Of a stretch of 64,000 bases of DNA, positions 7,834-17,158 are shown piece by piece. Under the pieces are notes generated by a model. The model ran no database searches. It saw only the letters and a program-made list of their open reading frames with translations, and had not been told where the DNA came from. The DNA is taken from positions 1,862,501 through 1,926,500 of the forward strand of contig NZ_AP026708.1 of the NCBI RefSeq assembly GCF_026000375.1, given 5' to 3'. Source of the DNA: Pseudodesulfovibrio portus (lineage in GTDB: Bacteria > Desulfobacterota > Desulfovibrionia > Desulfovibrionales > Desulfovibrionaceae). A program made the translations under genes and the position numbers. Each line of letters starts with the position of its first letter. Positions within the stretch are counted from its first letter, which is position 1.

Positions 7834-8992
7834 TCTTGAATATCTCCATTACTTCGTCGCGCGACGGCTGCTTGGGGTTGGTCAGCATGCAGGCGTCGGC
7901 CAGGGCTTTTTCCGCCAACAGGGGCAGGGCTTCGAGCGTCATGCCCAACGCGCAGAGGTTGTCTTCCACGCCCACGGCACGCTTCAAGCCCCTGAACGAT
8001 TCAAGCACCAGCTCCTTGACCTCTCCGGCGGGCGCATCAGCGGGAATGACCGTTCCCAGGGATCGGGCAAGCTGTGCGTATTTATCGGGCGCGGCATCGA
8101 AGTTGTACTCCGCCACATGATCGAGGAGGATGGCGTTGCACAACCCGTGGGGCAGGTCGAGCAGCCCGCCCAGACTGTGGGCCATGGCGTGCACCGCGCC
8201 CAGGATGGCGTTGGAAAAGGCAAGCCCGGCATAGGTGGAGGCAAGCATCATGCCGGTGCGGGCCTCTATGTTGTCCGGCTGCCGCACGGCGGTCAACAGG
8301 TGCCGGCCGATGAGCCGCACCGCTTCCAGGGCGTGCAGGTCGGTGACGGCGGACGAGGCGTTGGAAACGTAGGCCTCGACCGCGTGAGTCAGTGCGTCCA
8401 GACCGGTGTGCGCGGTCAGTTCAGCGCCCATGGACAGGGTCAGCAGGGGATCGATGAGCGCCACGTCCGGGACCATGGTCTTGGACACGATGGCTATTTT
8501 CACCCTGCGGCTGGTGTCGTTGATGATGCAGAACTGGGAGATGTCCGCCGCAGTCCCCGCCGTGGTCGGAATGCAGATCATGGGCGGTCCGGGCCGCTCG
8601 ACGTTGTCCACTCCCTCGAACTCGATCACGTGCCGGTCGTTGGTGCAGACGATGCCTATGCCCTTGGCGCAGTCCATGGGCGACCCGCCGCCCACGGCCA
8701 CGATGGCGTCACATCCCTCCCGCCGATAAATCTCCGCCCCTTCCATGACTTCGTATTCGCGCGGGTTGGGAGTCACACCCGTGAAAACGACGCTGTCCAC
8801 CCCCTCGTCGGCAAGGGAGTCGACGACCTGCCCGGTAAGGCCGAGGGATTCGAGGACAGGCCCGGACACGACCAAGGCCTTCTTGATGGACAGGTTCGCA
8901 GCGAACTGCCCCGCCAGCTTTCCCGCCCCGGCTCCGAAGACGAACTCCGGGGCCACGAACTTTCTCAATTCCAACACGTCGCTCTTGCTCAT
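7823..8992 (-). CDS. Iron-containing (group III) alcohol dehydrogenase
   Basis: Probably interconverts an alcohol and aldehyde with NAD(P). The 389 residues match the family length. Visible features are the N-terminal FVFGAGAGKLAGQ, the nucleotide-binding VGGGSPMDCAKGIG, IPTTAGTAADIS, and the metal-binding region TGLDALTHAVEAYVS followed by AMAHSLGGLLDLPHGLCNAILL, supplying Asp and His ligands. In sulfate reducers such enzymes act in ethanol or other alcohol metabolism; the substrate here is unknown. The downstream kinase overlaps its last codons, which suggests one transcript and possible feedback between the enzyme and a sensor. Confidence 0.9.
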   Translation of the reverse strand: MSKSDVLELRKFVAPEFVFGAGAGKLAGQFAANLSIKKALVVSGPVLESLGLTGQVVDSLADEGVDSVVFTGVTPNPREYEVMEGAEIYRREGCDAIVAVGGGSPMDCAKGIGIVCTNDRHVIEFEGVDNVERPGPPMICIPTTAGTAADISQFCIINDTSRRVKIAIVSKTMVPDVALIDPLLTLSMGAELTAHTGLDALTHAVEAYVSNASSAVTDLHALEAVRLIGRHLLTAVRQPDNIEARTGMMLASTYAGLAFSNAILGAVHAMAHSLGGLLDLPHGLCNAILLDHVAEYNFDAAPDKYAQLARSLGTVIPADAPAGEVKELVLESFRGLKRAVGVEDNLCALGMTLEALPLLAEKALADACMLTNPKQPSRDEVMEIFKSVC

Positions 8993-9061
8993 GATCTTCC
9001 CGCTGTTGAAGATGAACCCCGCCCGCAGAAGGCGCTTCTCTTCCTGTGTTCTTCTAGCAGG

Positions 9062-12000
9062 CTACGATTCCTGGACGTCTTCGTCCATGATTATCACAAG
9101 GCGCTTTTTCTCTTTGCGAAAGGCCTCAAGGGCCTCGTCCGGGGCAGACCGCTCCCGGCATGCCCGTTCCAGGGCCTCGGCTGACCGGGCCGCCGCATTG
9201 GCGCCGATGGAGGTGCAGACGGACCCGAGCGTGTGCGCCAGGGAAACGGCAATGTCCAGGTCGCCGGAGCCGATCGCCTGGCCCAGCTCCTCGGTCATGG
9301 CATGCATTTCCGACCGCGCCGTGGCCAGGAAGTCCGCAAACGTAACCGGGTCCACGCCGAGGCGCTCCATGGCCGCATCAGGGGTCCACGGCGTCAGCGC
9401 GCCGTCCCGGGCCGGTTCCGGCCTGGTCGGGGCAGGGTCCTCCGTGTCTGATTCCTGTTTGACCGGACGGGGCACGGCACCGATGAGCCGATTGATGATG
9501 ATGGACAGTTCATGGAAATCCACGGGCTTGGACACGTAATCGTTCATTCCCGCATCCAGGCTCTTTTCACGGAATTCCTTGAGGGCGTGGGCCGTGACGC
9601 CGACGATGGGAATGGCCGGATTGGCAATGGGCCCGCCGGGCACTGCGGAGCGGATCGCCTTAGTGGTGGAGATGCCGTCCAGCACGGGCATCTCGATGTC
9701 CATGAGAATGATGTCGAAGGGTTCCCGCTTGAGCAGGTCCAGGACCTCCAGGCCGGTCCCGGCCACGGCATAGGTGTAGCCGAGGTCCTCCAGCTTGAGG
9801 GTCGTGACCATGACGTTGACGTCGTTGTCCTCGGCCACGAGCACGCGGACGGGGCGGGACGGGGCCTCAGGCAACCCCCGGCTGTCGGTCGCCGGAATCG
9901 GGCAACTCACGCCCGGATCGAACCAGACGGTGAAGGAAAAGACGCTCCCCTTGCCCACGGTGGACTGCACCTCGATGTCGCCGCCCATGAGGCCGATGAG
10001 CTGCTTGCAGATGGCCAACCCCAGCCCGGTGCCGCCGAAGGCGCGCGTGGTCTGGGAAAAGCTCTGGAAGATCGAATCGAGGAACTCCTGGGGGATGCCG
10101 ATGCCGGTATCCTCCACCTCGAAGGTGACGCCGATGCGGTCCGCGCCCTCGTCGGAAGCGGGCTCGGGAGCCGTTTCGGGAGGGGCCGGCGTCAGCCGGA
10201 CCTCGATCCTGCCCCGGTGGGTGAACTTGATGGCGTTGCCCACCAGGTTGACCAGCACCTGCCTCAGCGACAGGGTGTCGCCGCTGACGCATCGGGGGAT
10301 GGATTCGTCGATGTGCAGGACGAGTTCCAGATCCTTCTGGCGGGCCTGCAGGTCAAGCCCCTTGATGGTGGTCTCCACGTGGAAGGGAAGGTCGAAGTCC
10401 GAATGGTCCAGTTCCAGCTTCTGGGCCTCGATCTTGGACAGGTCCAGGATGTCGTTGATGATGGACAGCAGGTGCTTGGCCGAGTCCTGGACCGTGCGCA
10501 GGTAATCCCGCTGGTCGTCGGTCAGGTCGGTCTGCAGGGTGATGTCGGTCATGCCCACGATGGCGTTCATGGGCGTCCTGATTTCGTGACTCATGGCGGC
10601 CAGGAACTCCGACTTGGTGCGGTTGGCGGCTTCGGCATCCTCCCGGGCGCGCAGCAGGTCTTCGCGGGCGCGGCGGTTCTCGGTCACGTCGTCCCAGGCC
10701 CAGATGACGCCCTTGTCCAGGGAGCTGCTGTCAACGGCCTTGGCATACATGCGGCACCAGACAGTGGAGCCGTTCTTGCTGCGGAAGGCCTGCTCGGTGT
10801 TGAACTCCCCGCGCTCGAACAGGGCCTTCTTGGAGGCCCGCACAAAGTCGTCCTCGGTCTGATAGTGGCCGAGCAACAGGCTCAGGCTGTTGTCCAAAAG
10901 CTCCTGCGGGGAATAGCCGAAGATCTCGGCCCCGCGCCGGTTGATGGTCACGATCTTGCGCCCCACGGACATGGCGATGCCCATGAGCGAGTTTTCAAGG
11001 ATGGCCTCGAACTTGGTCAGGGACCGGCGGATGCGGTTCTCCGACTCCTTCCGCACGGAGATGTCGCGGACATTGGCCAGGATGGCCTCCCTGCCCCGGA
11101 AAACCATGCGCGTGAGATAGACCTCCACGTCGAATTCCTCTCCGGTGTGGGGTCTGCGGGCCCGCCAGTCGAAATGCTGCGGCTCGCCGTTGATGACTTC
11201 CTTCCAGACGCTCGGGAGCCGGTACACCGCATTTTCCGGGCTGGAGATATCCTTCTCGATGGACAGGCTCGGGATGTCCGATTCATTCAGGCCGTACATG
11301 TCGAGCATGCGCTGATTCACTTCCAGAATCTCACCCTGGGCGTCGTGAATGAAGATCGCGTCGTGGGAGGAATCGAACACGGTCCTGAGCGCCTCCTCCG
11401 ACCCACGCAACTCGGCGGTCCGCTCCCGGACGCGCTCTTCCAGGTTTCTTTGCGCCCGGCGCAGGTCCTTTTCCGCCTGCCGCCTGCGTGTGATGTTGAA
11501 GACAAGGGCCATGATGATGACCGTCTGAATGGCCGCAAACCCCGCGCCGAGCCAGGTATACCCGGTGTATTCGGAATAGAACGACCTGGGGCGGTTGATG
11601 ATCTTGCTGCCCTCGGGAAGCCTGTCCAGGCCGATGCCGAACCGTTTCATCTGCCGATAGTCGAACATGGGGTTGGCCAGGCCGTCGCGGATGACCGGGA
11701 TATCCTGCGGGTGGCGCCCGGACAGGACGTGCAGGGCCATCTGGGCCATGGACTGCCCCTGGGTGTAGCCGCCGGAGAGCATGCCGCCCACGATGCCGTG
11801 CCCGAGATCGAAATCCATGAGCCCGTAAACCGGAGCCTCGGCGCTCGCGGCCACGGCGCTGCTCGCTTCGGCCACATCGTAGAACCGCCCTGACACGTCG
11901 CGGTTGAACACCCCGAAAAGAATCAGGGCGTCCCCGGGCAGTTCCCCGACCTGTTCGAGAAGCCGGTCCAGATCGAGGTTGCCGGAGTACCGCAGCGGAA

Positions 12001-12607
12001 TGGGCGTCGAGAAGGACGTCAGACTCTTCTTGATGGCCCTGGTCACGGCCCTGCCCGTGGGAGTGTAGTCGTTGATGATGTAGATGGACGACGTGCCGGG
12101 ATGGATCGTCAGCGCCAGCCAAAGGGTGGCGGCCACGTCCATGGACTCGGCAACCCCGGTAAACAGGGGGTGGTCCCTGATCAGGTCATCCGAGAAATTG
12201 TTCACCCCGCAAAACACGACCGGCACATCGGGAAAAAGGGAGTCGTGATTGCGGCGCATGAACTCGAAGGCGTTGTTGTCCGTGACCATGATCAGGTCGA
12301 ACTGCATGCCCTTGTATTTGTGCTCGAACACGTTTCGCAGTTGGCGAATATACGGCTCGTTGAACTCCACACGCTTGGTGTCCATGTACTCCAGGTGCAG
12401 GGTGATGCCGGTCTCCCTGGGCCGGAGCACGTCGGACAACCCCCGGAAAATGGCCTCGTTCCAGGCGAAATTCTGATGGTAGGAATTGAGCAGCAGAATC
12501 TGCTTCTTCCGGGTGGTCTCGGCCGAAGCAGGCTCTGCCAGGCATGCCAGCAACACGAAAGCGGCAAGGGCGAGGCACGTCACTGAGGGAAAGGCTCTGC
12601 GTATCAT
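9062..12607 (-). CDS. Large hybrid histidine kinase: periplasmic-binding sensor, two PAS, HisKA, HATPase, receiver, Hpt
   Basis: 1181 residues. A signal peptide (to about residue 29, ending EPASA) precedes a periplasmic domain of about 310 residues (ILLLNSYHQNFAWNEAIF ... MFDYRQMKRFGIG) that resembles ABC-type substrate-binding folds. A membrane helix (AAIQTVIIMALVFNITRRR) and coiled coil follow, then PAS near 400-525, PAS near 530-645, HisKA with MSHEIRTPMNAI, HATPase (NLVGNAIKF, DTGIGIP, GTGLGLAI), a receiver (AEDNDVN, LMDIEMPVLDG) and a C-terminal Hpt with AHTLGSV. Phosphate would pass His-Asp-His to an unlinked regulator. It is divergent from hcp. The sensor domain is related to the product at 30856-31965. 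Confidence 0.9.
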   Translation of the reverse strand: MIRRAFPSVTCLALAAFVLLACLAEPASAETTRKKQILLLNSYHQNFAWNEAIFRGLSDVLRPRETGITLHLEYMDTKRVEFNEPYIRQLRNVFEHKYKGMQFDLIMVTDNNAFEFMRRNHDSLFPDVPVVFCGVNNFSDDLIRDHPLFTGVAESMDVAATLWLALTIHPGTSSIYIINDYTPTGRAVTRAIKKSLTSFSTPIPLRYSGNLDLDRLLEQVGELPGDALILFGVFNRDVSGRFYDVAEASSAVAASAEAPVYGLMDFDLGHGIVGGMLSGGYTQGQSMAQMALHVLSGRHPQDIPVIRDGLANPMFDYRQMKRFGIGLDRLPEGSKIINRPRSFYSEYTGYTWLGAGFAAIQTVIIMALVFNITRRRQAEKDLRRAQRNLEERVRERTAELRGSEEALRTVFDSSHDAIFIHDAQGEILEVNQRMLDMYGLNESDIPSLSIEKDISSPENAVYRLPSVWKEVINGEPQHFDWRARRPHTGEEFDVEVYLTRMVFRGREAILANVRDISVRKESENRIRRSLTKFEAILENSLMGIAMSVGRKIVTINRRGAEIFGYSPQELLDNSLSLLLGHYQTEDDFVRASKKALFERGEFNTEQAFRSKNGSTVWCRMYAKAVDSSSLDKGVIWAWDDVTENRRAREDLLRAREDAEAANRTKSEFLAAMSHEIRTPMNAIVGMTDITLQTDLTDDQRDYLRTVQDSAKHLLSIINDILDLSKIEAQKLELDHSDFDLPFHVETTIKGLDLQARQKDLELVLHIDESIPRCVSGDTLSLRQVLVNLVGNAIKFTHRGRIEVRLTPAPPETAPEPASDEGADRIGVTFEVEDTGIGIPQEFLDSIFQSFSQTTRAFGGTGLGLAICKQLIGLMGGDIEVQSTVGKGSVFSFTVWFDPGVSCPIPATDSRGLPEAPSRPVRVLVAEDNDVNVMVTTLKLEDLGYTYAVAGTGLEVLDLLKREPFDIILMDIEMPVLDGISTTKAIRSAVPGGPIANPAIPIVGVTAHALKEFREKSLDAGMNDYVSKPVDFHELSIIINRLIGAVPRPVKQESDTEDPAPTRPEPARDGALTPWTPDAAMERLGVDPVTFADFLATARSEMHAMTEELGQAIGSGDLDIAVSLAHTLGSVCTSIGANAAARSAEALERACRERSAPDEALEAFRKEKKRLVIIMDEDVQES

Positions 12608-12734
12608 GGCACCACCGGGTTTGGTTCAGATTCATTTCCCTAACAAATGGAAGAGAAAGAATAAAGCGGGCGGAAGCAAAACAACTTCCATGGTCATGAA
12701 CCGGGCCGCACTTTTTTACTTTCTTTTTCCGTTT

Positions 12735-12750
12735 TTTGACTCAAGTCATA
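12735..12750 (+). promoter_or_regulatory. HcpR-type operator upstream of hcp
   Basis: TTTGAC-TCAA-GTCATA fits the TTGAC-N4-GTCAA pattern known for HcpR, the CRP/FNR-family nitrosative-stress activator of Desulfovibrio hcp genes; only the last base of the core differs. A candidate -10 (TAATTC, 12772-12777) puts the centre near -41, the usual place for an activating site. Confidence 0.65.
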
Positions 12751-12822
12751 CTGCGCTGCTCCGCTTTGGGCTAATTCTCGACCCACCGAACGAGAACACC
12801 ACCCAAAAAAAGGAGTGAAACC

Positions 12823-14430
12823 ATGTTTTGTTACCAATGTGAACAGGCCGCAAAAGGCGGCTGCACCAAGATCGGCGTGTGCGGCAAAACCGACAACACC
12901 GCCACCCTCCAGGACCTTCTCCTCCACCTGACCAAAGGCCTTTCCCAGGTTGCCGTGGCCGCCCGCAAAAACGGCATCGAAGACGCCGAAGCCAATCTCT
13001 TCACCGTCAAGGCCGTCTTCTCCACCCTGACCAACGTCAACTTCGACGACGCCCGGTTCGTCAAGCTCATCAACGAGTGCGTGACCCTGCGAGACTCCCT
13101 CAAGGCCAAGGTCCCCGGCGTGGAGTTCGACGGCCCGGCCGTGCTCGTCCCGGCGCTGGACATCCCCGGCCTGGTCGCCCAGGGCAGGCAGTTCGGCGTG
13201 GAAAACGACCCCGAACCCAACCCGGACCTCAAGTCCCTCAAGCAGACCCTGACATACGGCCTCAAGGGCGTGGCCGCCTACGCCGACCATGCCGCCATCC
13301 TCGGCAAGGAAGACAACGAGCTGTACGCCAAAATCCAGGAACTCCTGGCCGCCACCCTGTCCACCGACCTGACCCTGGAACAATGCGTTGAAGCCGGTCT
13401 CGAATGCGGCCGCATCAACATCCGGGCCATGGAGCTGCTGGACGACGCCAACACCTCCACCTACGGCCATCCCGAGCCCACCGAGGTCAAACTCGGAGCC
13501 ACCGCAGGCAAGGCCATCCTCGTGTCCGGCCACGACCTCAAGGACCTTGAGACCCTGCTCCGGCAGACCGAGGGCAAGGGCATCAACATCTACACCCACG
13601 GCGAGATGCTGCCCTGCCACGGCTACCCCGAGTTGAAGAAATACCCGCACCTGGCCGGTCACTACGGCACCGCCTGGCAGAACCAGAAAAAGGAATTCGC
13701 CGAGTTCCCGGGCGCCATCCTGATGACCACCAACTGCATCCAGGACCCCAAGAACTACATCGAGAACATCTTCACCACCGGCCTGGTGGGCTGGCCCGGC
13801 GCAGTGCACGTGGGCAACGAAGACTTCACCCCGGTCATCGAGCGCGCCCTGGCCATGGACGGCTTTGCAGCCGACACCGACAAAGGCTCCGTCATGGTCG
13901 GCTTTGCCCGCAACGCCGTCATGTCCGTGGCCGGAACCGTCATCGACGCGGTCAAGGCCGGCGACATCAAGCACTTCTTCCTGGTGGGCGGCTGCGACGG
14001 CGCCAAGCCCGGCCGCAACTACTACACCGAGTTCGTGGAAAAGACCCCCAAGGACACCATCGTCCTGACCCTGGCCTGCGGCAAGTTCCGCTTCTTCGAC
14101 AAGCAGCTCGGCGACATCGGCGGCATCCCCCGCCTGCTCGACATCGGCCAGTGCAACGACGCATACTCCGCCGTCCAGATCGCCCTGGCCCTGGCCGACG
14201 CCTTCGACTGCGGCGTCAACGACCTGCCCCTGTCCCTGGTCCTGTCCTGGTACGAACAGAAGGCAGTGGCCATCCTGCTCTCCCTGCTCGCCCTGGGCAT
14301 CAAGAACATCAAGCTCGGGCCCACCCTGCCGGCCTTCATCACCCCCAACGTGCTCAACTACCTGGTCGAAAACTACAACATCGCCCCCATCACCACCCCC
14401 GACCAGGACCTCGCCGAACTCCTCGGCTAG
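12823..14430 (+). CDS. hcp: Hybrid-cluster protein / hydroxylamine reductase
   Basis: A 535-residue iron-sulfur enzyme of the class I type found in strict anaerobes. The N-terminal cysteines C3, C6, C14 and C20 (MFCYQCEQAAKGGC...GVC) bind the cubane cluster. Hybrid-cluster ligand regions are visible as MTTNCIQDP, VGGCDGAKPGRNYY, LACGKFRFF and DIGQCNDAYSA. Family members reduce hydroxylamine and, physiologically, nitric oxide, protecting from nitrosative stress. AAGGAG lies 8 bases before the ATG. The gene stands alone between a candidate HcpR operator and a strong terminator; no dedicated ferredoxin or reductase follows it. Confidence 0.96.
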   Translation: MFCYQCEQAAKGGCTKIGVCGKTDNTATLQDLLLHLTKGLSQVAVAARKNGIEDAEANLFTVKAVFSTLTNVNFDDARFVKLINECVTLRDSLKAKVPGVEFDGPAVLVPALDIPGLVAQGRQFGVENDPEPNPDLKSLKQTLTYGLKGVAAYADHAAILGKEDNELYAKIQELLAATLSTDLTLEQCVEAGLECGRINIRAMELLDDANTSTYGHPEPTEVKLGATAGKAILVSGHDLKDLETLLRQTEGKGINIYTHGEMLPCHGYPELKKYPHLAGHYGTAWQNQKKEFAEFPGAILMTTNCIQDPKNYIENIFTTGLVGWPGAVHVGNEDFTPVIERALAMDGFAADTDKGSVMVGFARNAVMSVAGTVIDAVKAGDIKHFFLVGGCDGAKPGRNYYTEFVEKTPKDTIVLTLACGKFRFFDKQLGDIGGIPRLLDIGQCNDAYSAVQIALALADAFDCGVNDLPLSLVLSWYEQKAVAILLSLLALGIKNIKLGPTLPAFITPNVLNYLVENYNIAPITTPDQDLAELLG

Positions 14431-14451
14431 TCCCGACTAGACCCAAGAAAC

Positions 14452-14491
14452 AACCCGGCCCGTCAGCAATGCTGACGGGCCGGGTCTTTTT
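14452..14491 (+). terminator. Intrinsic terminator of hcp
   Basis: A long perfect hairpin (ACCCGGCCCGTCAGC pairing with GCTGACGGGCCGGGT) ends in TCTTTTT, 22 bases after the stop codon. Confidence 0.92.
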
Positions 14492-14496
14492 GATGC

Positions 14497-14590
14497 CTCC
14501 GGCGGCCCGAGGGGGAACCTTTCGGGAAAGGTTCCCCCTCGGGGCTCCCCCTCCAAAGCTTTTTGGCGCGCCTGTCGGCGGGTTGTCGGC
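14497..14590 (+). repeat. 3'-end repeat element with hairpin (copy 3)
   Basis: CCTCCGGCGG leads into a perfect 15-base-arm hairpin (14509-14523 with 14526-14540, GAGGGGGAACCTTTC and its complement), then CTCCCCCTCCAAAGCTTTTT and GCCTGTCGGCGG. The parts and order are those of the element after the SagB-like gene. It lies directly behind the hcp terminator in the same orientation as hcp. Confidence 0.65.
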
Positions 14591-14830
14591 AAGGCTGACG
14601 AAGAGCCGAAGGAGCATGGTTTTCGGTTAGGACTACAATATGGGAGTCGCGAATTTTCCCCGACCGACGACGCCCCAATTATCTATATTTACAGAAAATC
14701 AATTTCACCAACTCCACCCAGCCCACAGCCTTCAACAACCAACCACAAGCCCCCCATTCCCACGACCACCAACCTGGCTGCTCCAGCGAAGCGAAGAGCA
14801 GCGCAAGGCCCCGGAGGCGTCCCCCCGTAG

Positions 14831-14885
14831 GGTGAGGACGCCTTTCGCCGGGAAAATGTGCAGGTGGCCCGCTATCGGAAGCCGG
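14831..14885 (-). repeat. Dispersed 3'-UTR repeat, copy B
   Basis: The 35-base core at 14851-14885 differs from the copy at 5408-5442 at only two positions. On the minus strand it begins about 30 bases past the stop codon of the HDOD gene, so both copies sit in the 3' region of a signalling gene with an HD-related fold. Confidence 0.7.
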
Positions 14886-14916
14886 GTCACCCCAAATCTT
14901 ATACGGTGAGAAATGC

Positions 14917-16137
14917 CTAGAAAAAGGCGCTCATGATGACGTCGATCTGTTCCGCGTACTGTTTCACGGCATCCTCGACGAATTCCTCGGCATCGATCCC
15001 CAGCAGTTCCCAGGCCTGTTCATCCAGGGTGGGCATGACGTACATGCCGCCCTGAGCGATTTCCACGGCATTGGCCAGGTTGTCGGCCACGTGGATGATG
15101 GCGGGTTCCAGCGGGTTGGGGAACTCCATGGGGGAGTGGTGGAAGTTGATCATGTCGGCCAGTCCCTGGGGGAATTTCCAGGCCTGGAGCAGGGGAGCGC
15201 TGATGTCGGTATGGCAGAAGTCCATGACCGTGAGTTCGGCCTCCACCAGGGGAATGGAATTCTCGCGGGAGAAAAGCATGGCCTCGGACGAGGCATAGGG
15301 CAGCTTCTTGAACAGGATCAGCCTGCCCACGTCGTGCAGCAGCCCGCCGATGAAGAATCTTTCCGGCGAAAGCCCGGTCTGGGTCCCGGCCAGAATCTTG
15401 GCGAAGATGCCGCAGGTGATGGAATGCCGCCAGAACGTCCTCATGTCGATCAGTTCCGGGGGGATATCCTTGAAATAGTTGATGGCCGAAATGCCCAGCG
15501 CCAGGGTGGACAGCTCCTTGGCGCCCACCAGGGCCACGGCCCGCGTGATGGAGTCGATGTTCTGGGGGAATCCGTACAGGGGCGAGTTGACCAGCTTGAT
15601 GAGCTTGGCGGCCAGGCTCATGTCCGTGCTGACCACCTTGGCGATGCGGTCGGCGGACGCGGCCTCGTCCTCGAGGACTTCCTTGATGCGGAAAAAGATA
15701 TCCGGGAAACTGGCCAGTTCGGTCTCGTGCCTGACGATGGTGGAGGGGTCGCCCATGCCCTTGATGAAGATGTCCTCCATGTGCTCCACGCTGGCGGCGC
15801 GGCGGGTGTCCGCATCGGGCAGCTCCCATCCCCCGGCCACGCTCCTGGCGGTCAGTTCCAGGGCGACCCTGAACATATGGATGGAGGGTTCGAAATCCGG
15901 GTTCACGTACAGGAAGAAATCACGGACATAGTCCTCGACGGCCATGAGGGTTTCCTCGTCGAGGCTGTCCAGGGAGGGCTCCACGTCGGCCTGGGTCACG
16001 CCGATCCGTTTGAGCAGGACCAGGTGGCGGTCTTCAAGCTCGGTGCCGGACTTGAAAAGCATCCGACCGTCAGAGGCGATGAGATCGGAAGCCAGAACCA
16101 TTCCGGCCTTCAATTCTTCTAAGCTCAGGATACTCAA
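14917..16137 (-). CDS. HDOD-domain signalling protein
   Basis: A 406-residue cytosolic protein. The N-terminal 110 residues contain LSLEELKAGMVLASDL, the segment that often precedes HD-type domains. The HDOD domain runs from about residue 150: LASFPDIFFRIKEVLEDE, VVSTDMSLAAKLIKLVNSPLYGFP, ITRAVALVGAKELSTLALG, then LLHDVGRLILF and an MINFHHSP segment. HDOD proteins are non-cyclase HD relatives involved in signalling; enzymatic activity is unproven. TTG at 16137 is chosen because GGAGG lies 8 bases upstream and it avoids overlap with cheR, which ends 29 bases upstream. Probably cotranscribed with cheR. Confidence 0.85.
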   Translation of the reverse strand: MSILSLEELKAGMVLASDLIASDGRMLFKSGTELEDRHLVLLKRIGVTQADVEPSLDSLDEETLMAVEDYVRDFFLYVNPDFEPSIHMFRVALELTARSVAGGWELPDADTRRAASVEHMEDIFIKGMGDPSTIVRHETELASFPDIFFRIKEVLEDEAASADRIAKVVSTDMSLAAKLIKLVNSPLYGFPQNIDSITRAVALVGAKELSTLALGISAINYFKDIPPELIDMRTFWRHSITCGIFAKILAGTQTGLSPERFFIGGLLHDVGRLILFKKLPYASSEAMLFSRENSIPLVEAELTVMDFCHTDISAPLLQAWKFPQGLADMINFHHSPMEFPNPLEPAIIHVADNLANAVEIAQGGMYVMPTLDEQAWELLGIDAEEFVEDAVKQYAEQIDVIMSAFF

Positions 16138-16166
16138 CTTCGTGACCTCCGACAGGGAACGATTCC

Positions 16167-17045
16167 CTATTTTTCCTTCATGTACGCTATGGTTCCTGGA
16201 TAGGAAACCGGTTTGAAGACTTGGGATATCTTGTGAAGCGATTCGGAATGGCCGATCATGAGGCATCCTCCGGGATGGAGGTTGTCATAGAACGAGCCGA
16301 CCACCTTCTTCTTCATGGCGTCGTCGAAATAGATGATGACGTTCCGGCAGAACACGATCTGGGAGCGGGGCACCCGCTTGAGGGACAGAGTGTCGTTCAG
16401 GTTCATCTGCACGAAATTGACCATGTTCCTGACGGCCGGGGCGATCTGCCACCCGCCCTCCACTTCCTTGAAATACTTCTTGCGGATGGCGTCGGGCGTG
16501 GTCTTGAACGCGTATTCCTTGTATATGCCTTCCTTGCCCCGGGCAACCATCTGGGCCGAAAGGTCTGCCGCAGTGATGGAAATCTTCCACCGGGGCAACT
16601 CGAGCCCCAGGGTTTCCATGAGCAGGATGGCCAGGGTGTAGGGCTCTTCACCGGACGAACAGCCCGCAGACCAGATGTTCAATTCCAGCCGGCCCTTTTT
16701 GCGCTGTTCATTCAGGGCTTCCTTCAGAACGTTGTCCCGGAAGGCCTCCAGTTGGCGCATGTCCCGATAAAAGCTGGTCTCGTTGGTGGTCACCAGCTCG
16801 AAGAGGTGCTTGAGCTCCTCATCCTTTTTCTTGTCGTATTTGAGATACTTGGTGTAGTCGAAAAAGCTGGTCAGCCGCAATTCGTCAAGCCGCTTCGAAA
16901 ACCGGCTCTCGAAAAGATACTTGCGTTTGACATCGACGAATATTCCACTTTTTTCATATATGAAATCACGCAGTTGCACGAACTCTTCATCCGTGATCCT
17001 GACGCCCTTCCGCAAGGTGGTGGACTTGGAAAACAAAGACCCCAT
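16167..17045 (-). CDS. cheR: CheR chemotaxis methyltransferase
   Basis: Methylates glutamates of chemoreceptors with SAM. The 292 residues contain the small N-terminal helical domain (ITDEEFVQLRDFIYEKSGI), the TTNETSFYRD motif, SAM-binding IWSAGCSSGEEPYTLA, TAADLSAQM, FCRNVIIYFD and the closing GHSESLHKI. No cheB, cheA or cheW is adjacent; the gene is paired only with the downstream HDOD gene. It may serve the MCP at 32.2 kb or receptors elsewhere. Confidence 0.93.
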   Translation of the reverse strand: MGSLFSKSTTLRKGVRITDEEFVQLRDFIYEKSGIFVDVKRKYLFESRFSKRLDELRLTSFFDYTKYLKYDKKKDEELKHLFELVTTNETSFYRDMRQLEAFRDNVLKEALNEQRKKGRLELNIWSAGCSSGEEPYTLAILLMETLGLELPRWKISITAADLSAQMVARGKEGIYKEYAFKTTPDAIRKKYFKEVEGGWQIAPAVRNMVNFVQMNLNDTLSLKRVPRSQIVFCRNVIIYFDDAMKKKVVGSFYDNLHPGGCLMIGHSESLHKISQVFKPVSYPGTIAYMKEK

Positions 17046-17158
17046 TCAATCATTCCTTCTATGCGTACCCAAGGGACACATGGCGCAACCCCGGAAAAAT
17101 TTGACTCGTAATCCGTACCCCTTATGCTCTGGAATAACAATATACAAATGCCGATGAA

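Larger units (their letters stand above)
14492..14916. other. Spacer between hcp and the HDOD gene, with two repeat elements
   Basis: This 425-base convergent spacer holds a 3'-end repeat element (14497-14590), an AT/CCA-rich stretch without motifs (about 14640-14770), an inverted repeat GGCGTCC/GGACGCC near 14817-14842 and the second copy of the 35-base dispersed repeat. No gene is supported in it. Confidence 0.6.

Noticed and set aside
9512..11893. Open frame of 793 codons on the plus strand
   Set aside because: Antisense shadow of the large hybrid kinase, whose domains are unmistakable on the minus strand.
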